Part shown: positions 38,603 through 48,341 of the stretch, piece by piece
How positions within the stretch are numbered: the first letter of the stretch is position 1
Layout: each line of letters opens with the position of its first letter
From: Salinimicrobium nanhaiense
Lineage (GTDB): Bacteria > Bacteroidota > Bacteroidia > Flavobacteriales > Flavobacteriaceae
Length of the DNA: 64,000 nucleotides
NCBI GenBank assembly: GCA_012038135.1
Contig: JAAVJQ010000001.1
Coordinates: 248,001-312,000, forward strand
Direction: 5' to 3'
Position numbers and translations under genes: made by a program
Notes under the pieces: generated by a model
Told to the model about the DNA's origin: nothing
What the model saw: only the letters and a program-made list of their open reading frames with translations
The model's database searches: none

Positions 38603-40120
38603 TTAGTCTTCATCTGTACCACAAACTTCTGCATGTACTACGATGTAAAGAGGTCCGTCACCAACAGTAAAGGTATCTGTTCCCATGTCAAATTGACCTG
38701 GTGCACGATCCTCCGGCCAATCAGAACCTACATAGATATGAGATTCGTTTATGGTTACTCCCTCATAAAGATCGAAGTCTACTTCAAGGGTGTTCCCGGT
38801 TTTAGTGATCACTATGAAACCGGCTTTCCAACCTTTGGAAGTATCATTTTGTCCGGCTCCTGCATGGAATGGTACTCTCCAAACTCCTTCATCTACTTTA
38901 AACTGATCGTCAAAGGAATCTTCATCAAGCATAAGACCCCAGCCCCAGTTATTTCCGCTATAGAGACCTAATTCATTAAGCTCATTATCTCCAACCATAT
39001 AGGCGGTATCACAACCTTCAGCTACTCCATTATCATCACCATCTCCGTTGTCATCACCATCACTATCACCATTGTCGTCACCATCACCGTTGTCATCTCC
39101 ATTATCGTCACCATCACCGGTTCCATTATCGTCGCCGTCACCATTGTCATCTCCGTCATTGTTGTCGTTATCATCTCCTCCGGTATTGTCTCCTTCACAT
39201 CCAAATCTCAGGTGCTCATAGTTCACATTGTTATCACCGTCAAAGTTTGCCATAACTTCATTTCTGCTAAGGCTTCCTGTGATCACCATATTTTCGGGAG
39301 CATCATAAACGCCATCCCAATCTAGTAAGGTAACTGTGTAGTCTATATATTCCTCATCATCAGCATAGCTGGCAAGATCTGGGAGTGCAAAACAAATAGG
39401 ATCTGCATAATTGTCTCCGGCGCTGTTTACACCTACATTGTTAATGTTTTCTCCTGCTTCGTAGATCACTGTACCATCGATAGAGAATTCTACTGAATAT
39501 CTTGCAGGGAAATGTCTTCCTTCTGGCGTACAATAGTTTGAGAAGAAACAGAATTCAAAAGCTTTTGTTGTATCGAATTCAAAGAATTGGTATCCGTACT
39601 CATTCACGTCTCTGTCGTCATAACATAGTACAGAAACATCAACATATTTTTTTACTCCGGCACCCAAATCAATAGATAAAGGAAGGGATACGTCTACAAA
39701 TTCCTGAAGAACCCCGCCTTTAGGTGCTATCCAGGTAAGATTTCCGGCGGCATCATATACAGCGAAATGCTCAAGAGTATATTGTCCCGGTTCAAGTTCC
39801 AGGGAAGCATCTTCTTCAGTGAAGACCTGGCCTGCGGCAAGATCAACTCTGTAAGGAGCCTCTTCACCAATAATGTATTCATCACCCTGCATCAAAACGA
39901 TCTCTACGTATGAAGGAGCAGCGTCTGAACATTCGGGAAGATCACTAACGTCTGATTGTTTATTGGTTGAATTCGCTGCCAGGTCGGCTACGATAGCTCC
40001 AAATGAGAGGGTGGCTTTTTCTGTGGAGGTGGTGTCTGCTGTAGATTCATCTTTACTACAGGAAGTAAAGACCATTGCGAAGACCGCCAGGAAGGCAAAG
40101 TAATTTTTGAAATTTTTCAT
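38603..40120 (-). CDS. large surface lipoprotein with Asp/Asn/Gly-rich linker
   Basis: 505 residues. A lipoprotein signal (FTSC, Cys near 21) is followed by a Ser/Thr/Asp spacer. Residues ~40-310 are a beta-rich domain. Residues ~310-375 are a low-complexity (D,N,G)n linker such as DGDDNGDGDDNG that may bind calcium. A C-terminal beta-rich domain (~375-505) ends in VVHAEVCGTDED. No catalytic motif was seen. It is probably exposed at the cell surface; role unknown. A TATCTTTG sequence (minus strand, 40218-40225) may be its -7 promoter element. Confidence 0.8.
   Translation of the reverse strand: MKNFKNYFAFLAVFAMVFTSCSKDESTADTTSTEKATLSFGAIVADLAANSTNKQSDVSDLPECSDAAPSYVEIVLMQGDEYIIGEEAPYRVDLAAGQVFTEEDASLELEPGQYTLEHFAVYDAAGNLTWIAPKGGVLQEFVDVSLPLSIDLGAGVKKYVDVSVLCYDDRDVNEYGYQFFEFDTTKAFEFCFFSNYCTPEGRHFPARYSVEFSIDGTVIYEAGENINNVGVNSAGDNYADPICFALPDLASYADDEEYIDYTVTLLDWDGVYDAPENMVITGSLSRNEVMANFDGDNNVNYEHLRFGCEGDNTGGDDNDNNDGDDNGDGDDNGTGDGDDNGDDNGDGDDNGDSDGDDNGDGDDNGVAEGCDTAYMVGDNELNELGLYSGNNWGWGLMLDEDSFDDQFKVDEGVWRVPFHAGAGQNDTSKGWKAGFIVITKTGNTLEVDFDLYEGVTINESHIYVGSDWPEDRAPGQFDMGTDTFTVGDGPLYIVVHAEVCGTDED
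39020..39190 (-). repeat. in-frame Asp/Asn/Gly-coding low-complexity repeat
   Basis: Degenerate 6- and 12-bp repeats of the GATGACAATGGT type encode the acidic linker of the lipoprotein. Such repeats can change length by slippage in steps that keep the frame. Confidence 0.8.
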
Positions 40121-40497
40121 AGATTAAACGGTTTTTGATTAAAAAATATAGAATGGTTAATAAATACTGTCAGAAATTTTCCTGTGCTATTTGAGCCTAA
40201 AGAGATTTCTTACAGGTCAAAGATAGGAAGGGACTATAATAAGGGAATACTAAAGTCTTGTCATATTTATCTGACTTTTAAAAAGTTAACCTGTAAAATT
40301 TCCTACATTTTTAGCCGATATTAACAGAAAAAGAGATTCTTTCACCCTTTTTGAGGAAATTTTTGTCAGAAAAATTTTATGATTTAAGGGTGCATTGATG
40401 TCTAAAATTTGCAGTATTGGTAAATGTGGTAAACCGGAGGGGAAAAGAGTTAATCGCAAGTGTAAAGGTTGAGGTTTTAACTAACTAAACTTTTAAC

Positions 40498-40671
40498 GTG
40501 AAGCAACTAACTTCGAGTAATATTGGCTCTATCGCTTCCTATGTTACTAAGTATATAACAAAGAATGATGCAAATTTAAATGCCACGTTTGGAAGTGTTC
40601 TAAGCGTGTTTATGTGCTTTACACAGACTTTTATACTACTACCGAATTTACTGATTAATTCAAGCGTCTAA
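40498..40671 (+). pseudogene. remnant of a replication-initiator-like gene
   Basis: A 57-codon GTG-started frame. Its beginning (SNIGSIASYVTKYITKND) has the YVxKYxxK pattern seen in rolling-circle replication initiators of phages and plasmids. After residue ~25 the sequence is hydrophobic and unlike the family, so the frame looks truncated. Assignment is weak. It opens a 1.3-kb zone (40121-41481) that has no intact gene. Confidence 0.4.
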
Positions 40672-40803
40672 ATGCAGTGCTTAAAGAGATTTGAGGTAAA
40701 GGACCCCAGGGGGCAAGCGTTTCTAAAAATTAAAAAAATTGATTTGAAAAGGAAAACTCTTCCGCTTTACAGGAGACTGGATGATAAAAATAAACCTATT
40801 TAG
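40672..40803 (+). CDS. 43-residue basic reading frame, possible gene remnant
   Basis: The ATG overlaps the preceding stop region. The translation is rich in Lys and Arg (FLKIKKIDLKRKTLPLYRR) with protein-like composition. It may be the tail of the same lost mobile element. No family recognised. Confidence 0.35.
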   Translation: MQCLKRFEVKDPRGQAFLKIKKIDLKRKTLPLYRRLDDKNKPI

Positions 40804-40834
40804 CCTTAATATAATTAATTTGTATTCATAAGAA

Positions 40835-41000
40835 TTCTTAGAATTTCGTCTAAACTTAAGTCTTCTCTTGAATGGAACTTCTCGTAATCCACATTAATAG
40901 TGTGAACATATGGCTCCCTCTATACCTTCTGTATCTATGTATTTGAAAACAGGCAAATCCAAAAACACTCTTAGGGATGATAAAATATTATTAGGGTATC
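40835..41000 (-). pseudogene. frame-broken gene remnant
   Basis: On the minus strand, PVFKYIDTEG is followed after a frame change by EPYVHTINVDYEKFHSREDL and SLDEILRILMNTN, then stop. Both parts have protein-like composition. No family recognised. Limits are approximate. Confidence 0.4.
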
Positions 41001-41003
41001 TTT

Positions 41004-41317
41004 TTATTGATATTTTTTTAAATTCATCAAAAACTCCGAAAAGCCATAACTGTCTGTATTTATGATAGACAGGTAGAACAATTCTATCTCTTTTGAGATT
41101 GCCTTTAAATGTTGAATGGTCGGAGAAGCAGTGGGTCGTGAGTCAGATGCCTCTGCAACTTCTGGTCCTTGAACAGTACGGTGGTTTCGGAATTAAAATC
41201 ATTTGATTCAACGGCACCGGTTTCATTTTTGGTATCTATATTTTCAAAAGAAGTATCTGGATCAAATTCAGAATTAAAAGAAACTTCTGGTAAACTCTCT
41301 ATGATTTCAGGAACATC
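41004..41317 (-). pseudogene. frame-broken gene remnant
   Basis: On the minus strand, DVPEIIESLPEVSFNSEFD...NSETTVLFK reads open, then a frame change leads to PEVAEASDSRPTASPTIQHL...SEFLMNLKKYQ and stop at 41004-41006. The acidic first part looks like a linker and the second part like a helical end. It probably belonged to one gene with the neighbouring remnant; identity unknown. Bases 41318-41481 hold a further short open segment (SFSDFYGKMGLEFDGLD). Confidence 0.45.
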
Positions 41318-41481
41318 ACTCTAATTTTACTTATTCCAGTACAAATGTTATTATCAGATTTGTTATACTATCTTTTTGATGAGTTCAGCAAAAGAACTGT
41401 AAAAAATTTTTTTTATCAGAGTTATAATCACATCTAATCCATCAAACTCTAAACCCATTTTTCCGTAAAAATCAGAAAAAC

Positions 41482-41724
41482 TTATAAGATCGAATCGATT
41501 CTTTTTATAAATTCCTTAGATGTCATGTCCAGATTTAAATTCTGTTCTTCAATATAAACCTCATAAATAGATTCAAGCGTATTAAGGAACAAATTAATTT
41601 CCGGTTTTGTAATATTGAGCTCTTGAAGTGTCATGGATCTCATAAAAGGGAGATCATGTTGAATATTCAATTCTCTTTTTAAAAGATCATAAAACTTTTT
41701 TTTATTGAAATTAGTGTTTTCCAT
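41482..41724 (-). CDS. small protein of unknown function downstream of the TetR gene
   Basis: 80 residues, helical and charged (KKKFYDLLKRELNIQ; SKEFIKRIDSIL), with no signal peptide. The size and the pattern of helices resemble an acyl-carrier-protein-like fold, but there is no DSL phosphopantetheine site. It lies 36 bp after the TetR gene on the same strand and borders the decayed zone, so it may be the survivor of a lost cluster. Confidence 0.5.
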   Translation of the reverse strand: MENTNFNKKKFYDLLKRELNIQHDLPFMRSMTLQELNITKPEINLFLNTLESIYEVYIEEQNLNLDMTSKEFIKRIDSIL

Positions 41725-41760
41725 GCCCGTAAATTCCTAATCCTTCTGAACAGGTGTTTT

Positions 41761-42360
41761 TTAATTTTTTAATAATTTTTTCATATATCTCTTACCTTCT
41801 TCAGTAGTAATGGCGTTCATGTAAAAAAGCAGTAATTCGTGCTGATATTCAGAGCGGCACAATTGAGAGGTATCCAGAAAAGGAGAATTATCATAGCTCA
41901 TGGTCATTTGAAAAAACAACTTTGAATATTGTTGTGCATCAAAATCTTTACGGTAAAGTCCTTGAGTTCTACCTCTTTCAATATTATGAATGAGTAACTC
42001 GGAAAGCTTTTCAGAAAAGTAAAGCATATGTTTTTTGAAAATTTGGGGATAGTATTTGACGAGTTGTCTTAGCATAATAGAATCATTAGTCCTGGATGCT
42101 TTTTCTATATCTTCATCTCTTTCAAACATTCGTTCTATTGCATTATCTATATTTTCATCGAGGTGTCGCATCTTAAAAAGAACCTTTTCGATGTTAAATT
42201 CCAGGATTTCCTCCAAAAGCGTTTCCTTACTCTCGTGCTCTTTGTAAAGTGTCTTCTTAGAAACTTTCAACTCATTTGCTATGTCATCCATCGTCAAACT
42301 TTTGGCTCCGTTTTGTAGAAATAGCTCTGAAACCTTTTTTAAAAAAATATCCTTTTCCAT
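41761..42360 (-). CDS. TetR/AcrR-family transcriptional regulator
   Basis: 199 residues. The N-terminal helix-turn-helix includes AKSLTMDDIANELKVSKKTLY (~residues 18-40). The C-terminal ligand-binding half is helical and divergent. It lies 89 bp after the RND pump gene on the same strand, so it could be carried on the pump transcript or have its own start; autoregulation and repression of the pump operon are likely from family knowledge. Confidence 0.88.
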   Translation of the reverse strand: MEKDIFLKKVSELFLQNGAKSLTMDDIANELKVSKKTLYKEHESKETLLEEILEFNIEKVLFKMRHLDENIDNAIERMFERDEDIEKASRTNDSIMLRQLVKYYPQIFKKHMLYFSEKLSELLIHNIERGRTQGLYRKDFDAQQYSKLFFQMTMSYDNSPFLDTSQLCRSEYQHELLLFYMNAITTEEGKRYMKKLLKN

Positions 42361-42449
42361 TTTTATTTATCTTTTACACTTTCTAATGCATTTTATTCCT
42401 TTTTGAATTAGTTTTTAAACCTGGCCAGCTGAACCAACCAGGCTTTTTT

Positions 42450-45400
42450 TTAATCAAATTCTACTTCCATTTCAGGATGAATGTGCTCATATTCGGCCAC
42501 CATCAACTCCTCATAATCATTCTTTTCGGTTTTGGTGAACTTTTCTTCAAGGCGAACAAAGATCATGAACACCACCGGCACGATGACCAGCGTAAGGAAC
42601 AACGAAGACAACAGTCCTCCAATGATCACGATCGCCAGACCGTTACTCATCTCGGCAGCCGCACCAGATGCCAGCGCAATTGGCAACATCCCAAAGACCA
42701 TCGCAATAGTGGTCATAAGAATAGGTCGCAAACGTGCATGGTTTGCCTGGATCAAGGCATCCCGTAGCTTCTCTCCATGTTCCAGCCTGTGGTTGGCAAA
42801 ATCTACCAGTAAAATGGCATTTTTCGCTACCAGTCCAATAAGCATGATGACTCCCAAAATAGTGAAGATGTTCAAACTGTTATTCGTTAGTGCCAGGGCC
42901 CATAGTGCTCCAATAAATGAAAGCGGAATGGAGAACAACACAATAAACGGCTTCACAAAGTCATCATACAACACCACCATGATCATATACACGAGCATAA
43001 TAGCTGCCAAAAGTGCAATTCCCAGGGTTCCAAAACCTTCGCTTTGGTTCTCCATGTTTCCACCCCAGGTCCATGCCACCCCTTTTGGCTTCTCAACACT
43101 CGCTAACTTTTCTTCCCACTCCTGGGCTACTGCCCCTGTAGTCCTACCCACGGTTTGTGCCATGACGGTTACCGAAGGGGAACGGTCATATCGCTCGAGC
43201 AAAGAAGGTCCCGATTCATAGCTGATATCGGCAAACTGTGCGAGATTGATGCGCTCTCCCCGGTTATTCATGAACTGTATGTTCCTTACATCCTCAATGT
43301 TGTTCCTGGATGCTTCATCAAATATGATATTGATATCATATTCTGTGCTTCCGGTACGGAATTTATTGTCGTTATTTCCACTAAAGGCGGTACGTAAAGT
43401 TTGTCCTACCACAGCAACATTAAGGCCTAAAGAAGCCATTTTGTCCCGGTCCACATTGACCGAAATTTCCGGGTTCCCTTCTTCAACACTCAGGTCGATC
43501 TCGGTAGCTCCATCGATGTCTCTCAAAATGCTTTCAGCAGTTTCGGCATAAGCCAGTGCATCTTCAAAGCTGTCGCCAATTACGGTCATTTGTAACGGTG
43601 CCTGCTCTGCACCAATAATTCCTACGGGTACAGTGGTTACTTTAGCGCCTACCAATTCCTGCTCCAGGTCGCGCTTAAGTTTAGCTGCAAAAACATTCGT
43701 CTTTTCATCTCTTTCAGATTTATCTACAAGGGTGACACTGATCTCAGACTTATTATTTGTAGCCTGTGCGCCTCCAAATCCTCCACTACTTGACTGGCCT
43801 ACAGTGGTTATCATACGCTCCACTTCGGGTAGCTGAGAAAGATAATTTTCAGTTTGCTGGGTGATGAAGTTGGTCTCCTCAATAGAAGCATCTTTATCTA
43901 TTTCCAGTTGTACCAGGAATTCTCCCCTGTCGGTTCTCGGGAAGAAATCAGATCCTATATAGCCCATAGCCACAAGTGCAATGGAACTTGCAAAGAGGAC
44001 AAAAACTACAAGAAAAGTCTTCACTTTGTTGTCCAAAGACCAATTTAGGATCTTTGTAACTTCTACAGTAAACCAGTTAAGCCCGGCTTCAAATTTATGG
44101 ATGATCTTTCCGAAGAAAGAGTCCTCCCTAATCAATTCCAGCTTTCCGTATCGTGAGAAAAGCCACGGCACCACAGTAAAGGAAACCAGTAATGATAATA
44201 AGGTTGCGATGATCACGGTCACACAAAACTGGGCGATAATATTGGCCACAAGTCCTGTACTCAATGCAATAGGAAGAAACACCACCACGATCACCAGGGT
44301 GATTGCAGTAACAGTAAATCCAATTTCACTCGCACCGTCATAAGCCGCACGCACCTTGTTTTTCCCCATCTCCATGTGCCGGTGGATGTTCTCAATGACC
44401 ACAATAGCATCATCCACGAGAATACCAACCACTAATGAAAGTGCCAGTAAGCTCATTAGGTTTAAACTGTAACCAAGCAGGAACATGCCAATAAAAGTTG
44501 CGATAAGCGAGGTAGGAATGGCCACCATCACGATAAGGGCGTTTCTATAACTATGCAGGAAGAAAAGCATCACAAATGCCACAAGCCCTACCGCGATCAA
44601 AAGGTCTTTGATCACAGAATCTGCTGCAGCAAGAGTAAAAGTGGAGGTGTCATTTGCCATGGTAAGCTCCACACCCTGCTCTGCATAGCGTTCTTCTATG
44701 TCGTTCATTTTTTCCTGAACCAGCTCACTCACCGTTACCGCATTGGCATCGGTTTGTTTTTGAACCTGTAGTAAAATGGTGCTTTGACGGTCAATTCTTG
44801 CAATCTTTTCGGTCTCCTTTTGGGTATCCTGAACTTCAGCAACATCGGTTAAACGAATGTTTTGCCCGTTTTGGGAAGCGATCACCAGGTTCCTTAGCTC
44901 ATCAACCGACTGGAGCTTTCCGGAAAGTCGAATAAGCGTTGTATTTTCTCTTGTAGTAAGGTTTCCTGTTGGAAAGTCGAGATTAGAAGCACTAATGATC
45001 TGTTGTACCATCGGCACCGTTAGCCCGTAGCCTTCCAATTTATTGGGGTAAAGGTTTACCCTTATCTCCCGTTCCTGTCCACCTACCAGGTTTACCTGGG
45101 CTACTCCCGAAAGTCGCGAGAACTCAGGCTGAATCTTTTGATCGATAAGGTCGTAAAGTTCATTTTCTGAAAGATTGGCAGTCACCCCTAAACTTACCAC
45201 AGGTAAATCTGAAAGGGAGAACTGGGAGAGCGACGGCTCTTCGATATCTTCGGGAAGATCAGATCGTATTGAGTTGATCTTACGCTGGGCTTCGTTCAAC
45301 AGGAAATCAACATCTGCGTCACTGGTGAACTCAATAGTCACTACAGATAAGCTCTCGAAAGATTTGGTCTGGATCTTCTTGATATTTTCCAGGGAAGAAA

Positions 45401-45611
45401 CGGCATCCTCCACCTTACGGGAGACGGTGTTCTCTACCTCGGCAGGTGATGCCCCGGGATAAATAGTCATTATGGTCACTACCTTAATTTCCATTTTTGG
45501 GATCAACTCATAATTGAGCTGACTATAGCTGAAAAGTCCGCCAATGATCAGTAATGCAAGCATTACGATCACCACGCTGGGCCTCTTTATTGATATTTCT
45601 GCTAATTTCAT
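42450..45611 (-). CDS. RND multidrug efflux pump, inner-membrane subunit (AcrB/MexB-like)
   Basis: 1053 residues, normal length. It starts EISIKRPSVVIVMLALLIIG. Twelve membrane segments in two halves and two large periplasmic loops are implied. The proton-relay Asp-Asp is in GILVDDAIVVIEN and the GxxxPxxx-type region in PTSLIATFIGMFLLG. It exports hydrophobic compounds by proton antiport as a homotrimer with the adaptor and outer-membrane genes just upstream. Confidence 0.95.
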   Translation of the reverse strand: MKLAEISIKRPSVVIVMLALLIIGGLFSYSQLNYELIPKMEIKVVTIMTIYPGASPAEVENTVSRKVEDAVSSLENIKKIQTKSFESLSVVTIEFTSDADVDFLLNEAQRKINSIRSDLPEDIEEPSLSQFSLSDLPVVSLGVTANLSENELYDLIDQKIQPEFSRLSGVAQVNLVGGQEREIRVNLYPNKLEGYGLTVPMVQQIISASNLDFPTGNLTTRENTTLIRLSGKLQSVDELRNLVIASQNGQNIRLTDVAEVQDTQKETEKIARIDRQSTILLQVQKQTDANAVTVSELVQEKMNDIEERYAEQGVELTMANDTSTFTLAAADSVIKDLLIAVGLVAFVMLFFLHSYRNALIVMVAIPTSLIATFIGMFLLGYSLNLMSLLALSLVVGILVDDAIVVIENIHRHMEMGKNKVRAAYDGASEIGFTVTAITLVIVVVFLPIALSTGLVANIIAQFCVTVIIATLLSLLVSFTVVPWLFSRYGKLELIREDSFFGKIIHKFEAGLNWFTVEVTKILNWSLDNKVKTFLVVFVLFASSIALVAMGYIGSDFFPRTDRGEFLVQLEIDKDASIEETNFITQQTENYLSQLPEVERMITTVGQSSSGGFGGAQATNNKSEISVTLVDKSERDEKTNVFAAKLKRDLEQELVGAKVTTVPVGIIGAEQAPLQMTVIGDSFEDALAYAETAESILRDIDGATEIDLSVEEGNPEISVNVDRDKMASLGLNVAVVGQTLRTAFSGNNDNKFRTGSTEYDINIIFDEASRNNIEDVRNIQFMNNRGERINLAQFADISYESGPSLLERYDRSPSVTVMAQTVGRTTGAVAQEWEEKLASVEKPKGVAWTWGGNMENQSEGFGTLGIALLAAIMLVYMIMVVLYDDFVKPFIVLFSIPLSFIGALWALALTNNSLNIFTILGVIMLIGLVAKNAILLVDFANHRLEHGEKLRDALIQANHARLRPILMTTIAMVFGMLPIALASGAAAEMSNGLAIVIIGGLLSSLFLTLVIVPVVFMIFVRLEEKFTKTEKNDYEELMVAEYEHIHPEMEVEFD

Positions 45612-45617
45612 TTTTTC

Positions 45618-46673
45618 TTACTTTAGGATTTTTACCGGGGTATTGTCGGTAAGGTTAATCTGTCCACTAGTCACGACTATATCACCCTCATTTAGCCCGG
45701 CAGTTACTTCTACTTTATTTCCGTAGTTAATCCCTGTTTGAATCTGTTTTAACTTCGCTATTCCGTTTTCTAAAACGAACACTCGATTATCACTTACACT
45801 GCCCACAAAAGCTTCTCGGGGAATAGTAAGAACATTATCCATTCCCGATTCATTGAACACAGCAGTTGCATACATTCCGGCTCTTCTGGTCCTTTGAGAA
45901 TTGTCTACAGTGATCTCCACCGGGAATTTTAATGCTCCGTTAGAGGCTGGAGCTATAAAAGTTATTTTTCCGCTAATGGTATCTTTGGTGACGCTGGGCA
46001 CTACCTGAACAGTATCCCCTACCTGCAGGCGGCTTACCACTGCCTCATCTACTTCCACCCTCAACTTTAGAGAGGAGATATCCACAACTTCAATAATAGG
46101 TGTACCGGGACCTACAACCATTCCCAGTTCCACCATTTTTTCGTTCACAATGCCGCTTACTTTTGAACGCACATTGGTATCACCCGAGCTAAGGCTGGCA
46201 GAGTCAAATTGCGCTCTTGCATTCTGAACCTGCAAACGCGCCTGGTCGAGTTGTACTGCAGTAACACCTCCGGTTTTGTAAGCTGCTTCATATCTTTCAA
46301 GAGTAGAAATTGCGTTGTCAAGATTTGCTTTTGCATTATTCAGGTTCACGTTGATCTTATCTCCCGAAAGTTTTGCGATCACCTGTCCGGCTTTTACTTC
46401 ATCCCCTTCTTCCACGTAAATCGCCACTACCTGGCCGCCCATTTCTGCTGAAATATTTGCGCGGGTCTGGGGCTGGAAGGTCCCGTTAACAGTAAATTGG
46501 CCGCTAATGCTTTCTCTTTGTGCAGGAGCTGTTCTTACCGCGATCTCTGTATTCTCCTGTGCCACAATGCTGAGTTCTGCTTCGTTGTTGCTTTTATTAT
46601 TCTGAAGGATCAGAAAAAAGATAGCAGCAACAGCTATTAAAGCGACGATTGTTATTATAGATTTCTTTTTCAT
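45618..46673 (-). CDS. RND efflux periplasmic adaptor (membrane fusion protein)
   Basis: 351 residues. The N-terminal membrane anchor (residues ~4-23) has no lipobox. The barrel-sandwich hybrid/lipoyl part is split by a helical hairpin (LNNAKANLDNAISTLERYE), with VEEGDEVKAGQVIAKL before it and SGIVNEKMVELGMVVGPG after it. The last gene end ...NLTDNTPVKIL is typical. It links pump and outer-membrane channel. It begins 1 bp after the TolC-like stop and ends 6 bp before the pump. Confidence 0.94.
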   Translation of the reverse strand: MKKKSIITIVALIAVAAIFFLILQNNKSNNEAELSIVAQENTEIAVRTAPAQRESISGQFTVNGTFQPQTRANISAEMGGQVVAIYVEEGDEVKAGQVIAKLSGDKINVNLNNAKANLDNAISTLERYEAAYKTGGVTAVQLDQARLQVQNARAQFDSASLSSGDTNVRSKVSGIVNEKMVELGMVVGPGTPIIEVVDISSLKLRVEVDEAVVSRLQVGDTVQVVPSVTKDTISGKITFIAPASNGALKFPVEITVDNSQRTRRAGMYATAVFNESGMDNVLTIPREAFVGSVSDNRVFVLENGIAKLKQIQTGINYGNKVEVTAGLNEGDIVVTSGQINLTDNTPVKILK

Positions 46674-46674
46674 T

Positions 46675-48015
46675 TTATAATGTATTATTAGTAAGCGTTT
46701 CTAATTTCCCCTGTGACCTTAAGAGTTGCACTTCCGCAAGTTTGTAATCAAGTTGGGCATTGGTGAGGTTGTTCATTGCTGCGGAAAGATCCCTTTCTGC
46801 ATCCAGCAGATCGTTAAGGCTGGCTAATCCCAATCCATAGTTGTTTTGTGTGTCTTCCAGCACTTCCCTTGCAAGCTCCACATTTTCCTGCTGGGCCTGA
46901 ATGGTAAGCAGGCTGTTCTCCAGCTGTGCAACCGCGTTGGCATAAGCCAGGTCCAGTGCCAGCTGAGTCTCCTGAAGGTCCTGCTGTGCTTTCTCGATAT
47001 CGACCTGGTCTTGTTTGACTCTTGCCCGTGTGGCCCCGCCGTTAAAGATGGGAATGTTTATGTTTACACCTACCGCTGCAAGATCAGACCAGTAAACACC
47101 CTTATCTTCTCCATTCCCTACCGGAAAAGCATCTCCCTGACCGAGCCAGCCATAGTTGGCAAAAAGTGCAAGGGAGGGATAATATTCGGCCAGGGTAGCT
47201 TTTTTCTGCCAGTTTAGCAGTTCTATCTGCTTGTTCAACAGCTGTAGTTCTGTTCTTTCGACGGAACCAACATTGGTTTCAGGTAAAATAGCAGGTGCAA
47301 AAGTTTGCTCCGGAAGCCTTATTTCCTGGACTATAGGCATTCCAATCATAAACTTAAGTGCATTTTCGCTAAGTTCAACCGAATTAATCACCTGTTGCCT
47401 GTTAGCACGCAGATTATTAAGCACTACAGTGCTACGGTCATAGTCAATCTTTTTGGCAAGGCCGTTGTCAAATAGCCCTTTCACGATGTTCACCGTTTGT
47501 TCGGTAAGTTCCAGATTGGACTGGATATTCTCCAACATTTCCTGTGCCTGGTACACCTGGTAATAAGCTGTAGCTACTCTTTCAATAATCTCCTCATTGG
47601 TAAGCTGTGCGTTAAGCTGATAAAATTCCCGGGTGGATTTAGCAGCTTTAAGCCCGGTGAATACCTGCTGATTGAAGAGTGCCTGGGTTAATTGAGCATT
47701 GGCAGTAGAGGTCCACTCCTGCCCAAAAGCCACAGATATATCCTGCCCCGGTAACCCAAAAATTTCGCCGGGTAAAACATTCTCCTGTAAAAGAGGATTA
47801 TAGGTTGTGTTTGCACTTCCTGAAAGATTAGGCAACGCACTGGCCCTTATCTCGGCGATCTGCGCATCGGCTTTCCTTATGTCTAACCGGGCTTTTTCGG
47901 CTTCAGCTTTGTGCTCCAGCGCATAAGCCACCGCCTCATTTAGATCCAGCTCTATAGGATCCTGGGCAAAGGCAAAGCCGGTAGTAAAAAGCAGGCCTAC
48001 TAATATCTTTTTCAT
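46675..48015 (-). CDS. TolC-like outer membrane efflux protein
   Basis: 446 residues. The signal peptide ends at FAFAQ. Two OEP repeats with long coiled helices are visible (ARLDIRKADAQIAEIRASAL and QVDIEKAQQDLQETQLAL). It forms the outer-membrane channel and periplasmic tunnel of the tripartite pump. It is the first gene of the operon. Confidence 0.94.
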   Translation of the reverse strand: MKKILVGLLFTTGFAFAQDPIELDLNEAVAYALEHKAEAEKARLDIRKADAQIAEIRASALPNLSGSANTTYNPLLQENVLPGEIFGLPGQDISVAFGQEWTSTANAQLTQALFNQQVFTGLKAAKSTREFYQLNAQLTNEEIIERVATAYYQVYQAQEMLENIQSNLELTEQTVNIVKGLFDNGLAKKIDYDRSTVVLNNLRANRQQVINSVELSENALKFMIGMPIVQEIRLPEQTFAPAILPETNVGSVERTELQLLNKQIELLNWQKKATLAEYYPSLALFANYGWLGQGDAFPVGNGEDKGVYWSDLAAVGVNINIPIFNGGATRARVKQDQVDIEKAQQDLQETQLALDLAYANAVAQLENSLLTIQAQQENVELAREVLEDTQNNYGLGLASLNDLLDAERDLSAAMNNLTNAQLDYKLAEVQLLRSQGKLETLTNNTL

Positions 48016-48041
48016 TCCACTATTTTTTTTAAATGCGGATG

Positions 48042-48074
48042 CAAAGATAAGGCCATAAAAAACTAAAAAACAAA
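48042..48074 (-). promoter_or_regulatory. Bacteroidota-type promoter of the efflux operon
   Basis: Minus strand TTTG (48071-48074), 21-nt spacer, TATCTTTG (48042-48049), 27 bp before the TolC-like start. AAACT and AGTTT half-sites at about 48060-48082 flank the -33 box and could be a TetR-type operator, but the symmetry is weak. Confidence 0.6.
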
Positions 48075-48341
48075 AAAAGTTTCTAAGTTTTCCAAGGGAA
48101 ATTTCAGAAAAAAATTCCGGGTAATCCAGCTTTGGAATTCACAGAGAAATAGCTCAACCTCTTATTCTAAAGAACAGTTTAGCTACTTATTCTTAGGATT
48201 TTTAAGATGAGGAAACTTAAAACTACATCGAAAGATATCCCTGTTGCGCTAATTAGTTTCCTTAAAGAAGGCTTAGAATACCTAAGTTTGTGCTTCAAAA
48301 AAATAAGTCTGTTTTGTTTTTACTTAAAAAAGAAGATATTA

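Noticed and set aside
39020..39190. Possible CRISPR or intergenic satellite
   Set aside because: The repeat is in frame within the lipoprotein gene and codes for a low-complexity acidic linker.
42532..43221. 229-codon plus-strand frame opposite the RND pump
   Set aside because: It is the antisense shadow of a well-conserved pump gene and has no family-like sequence.
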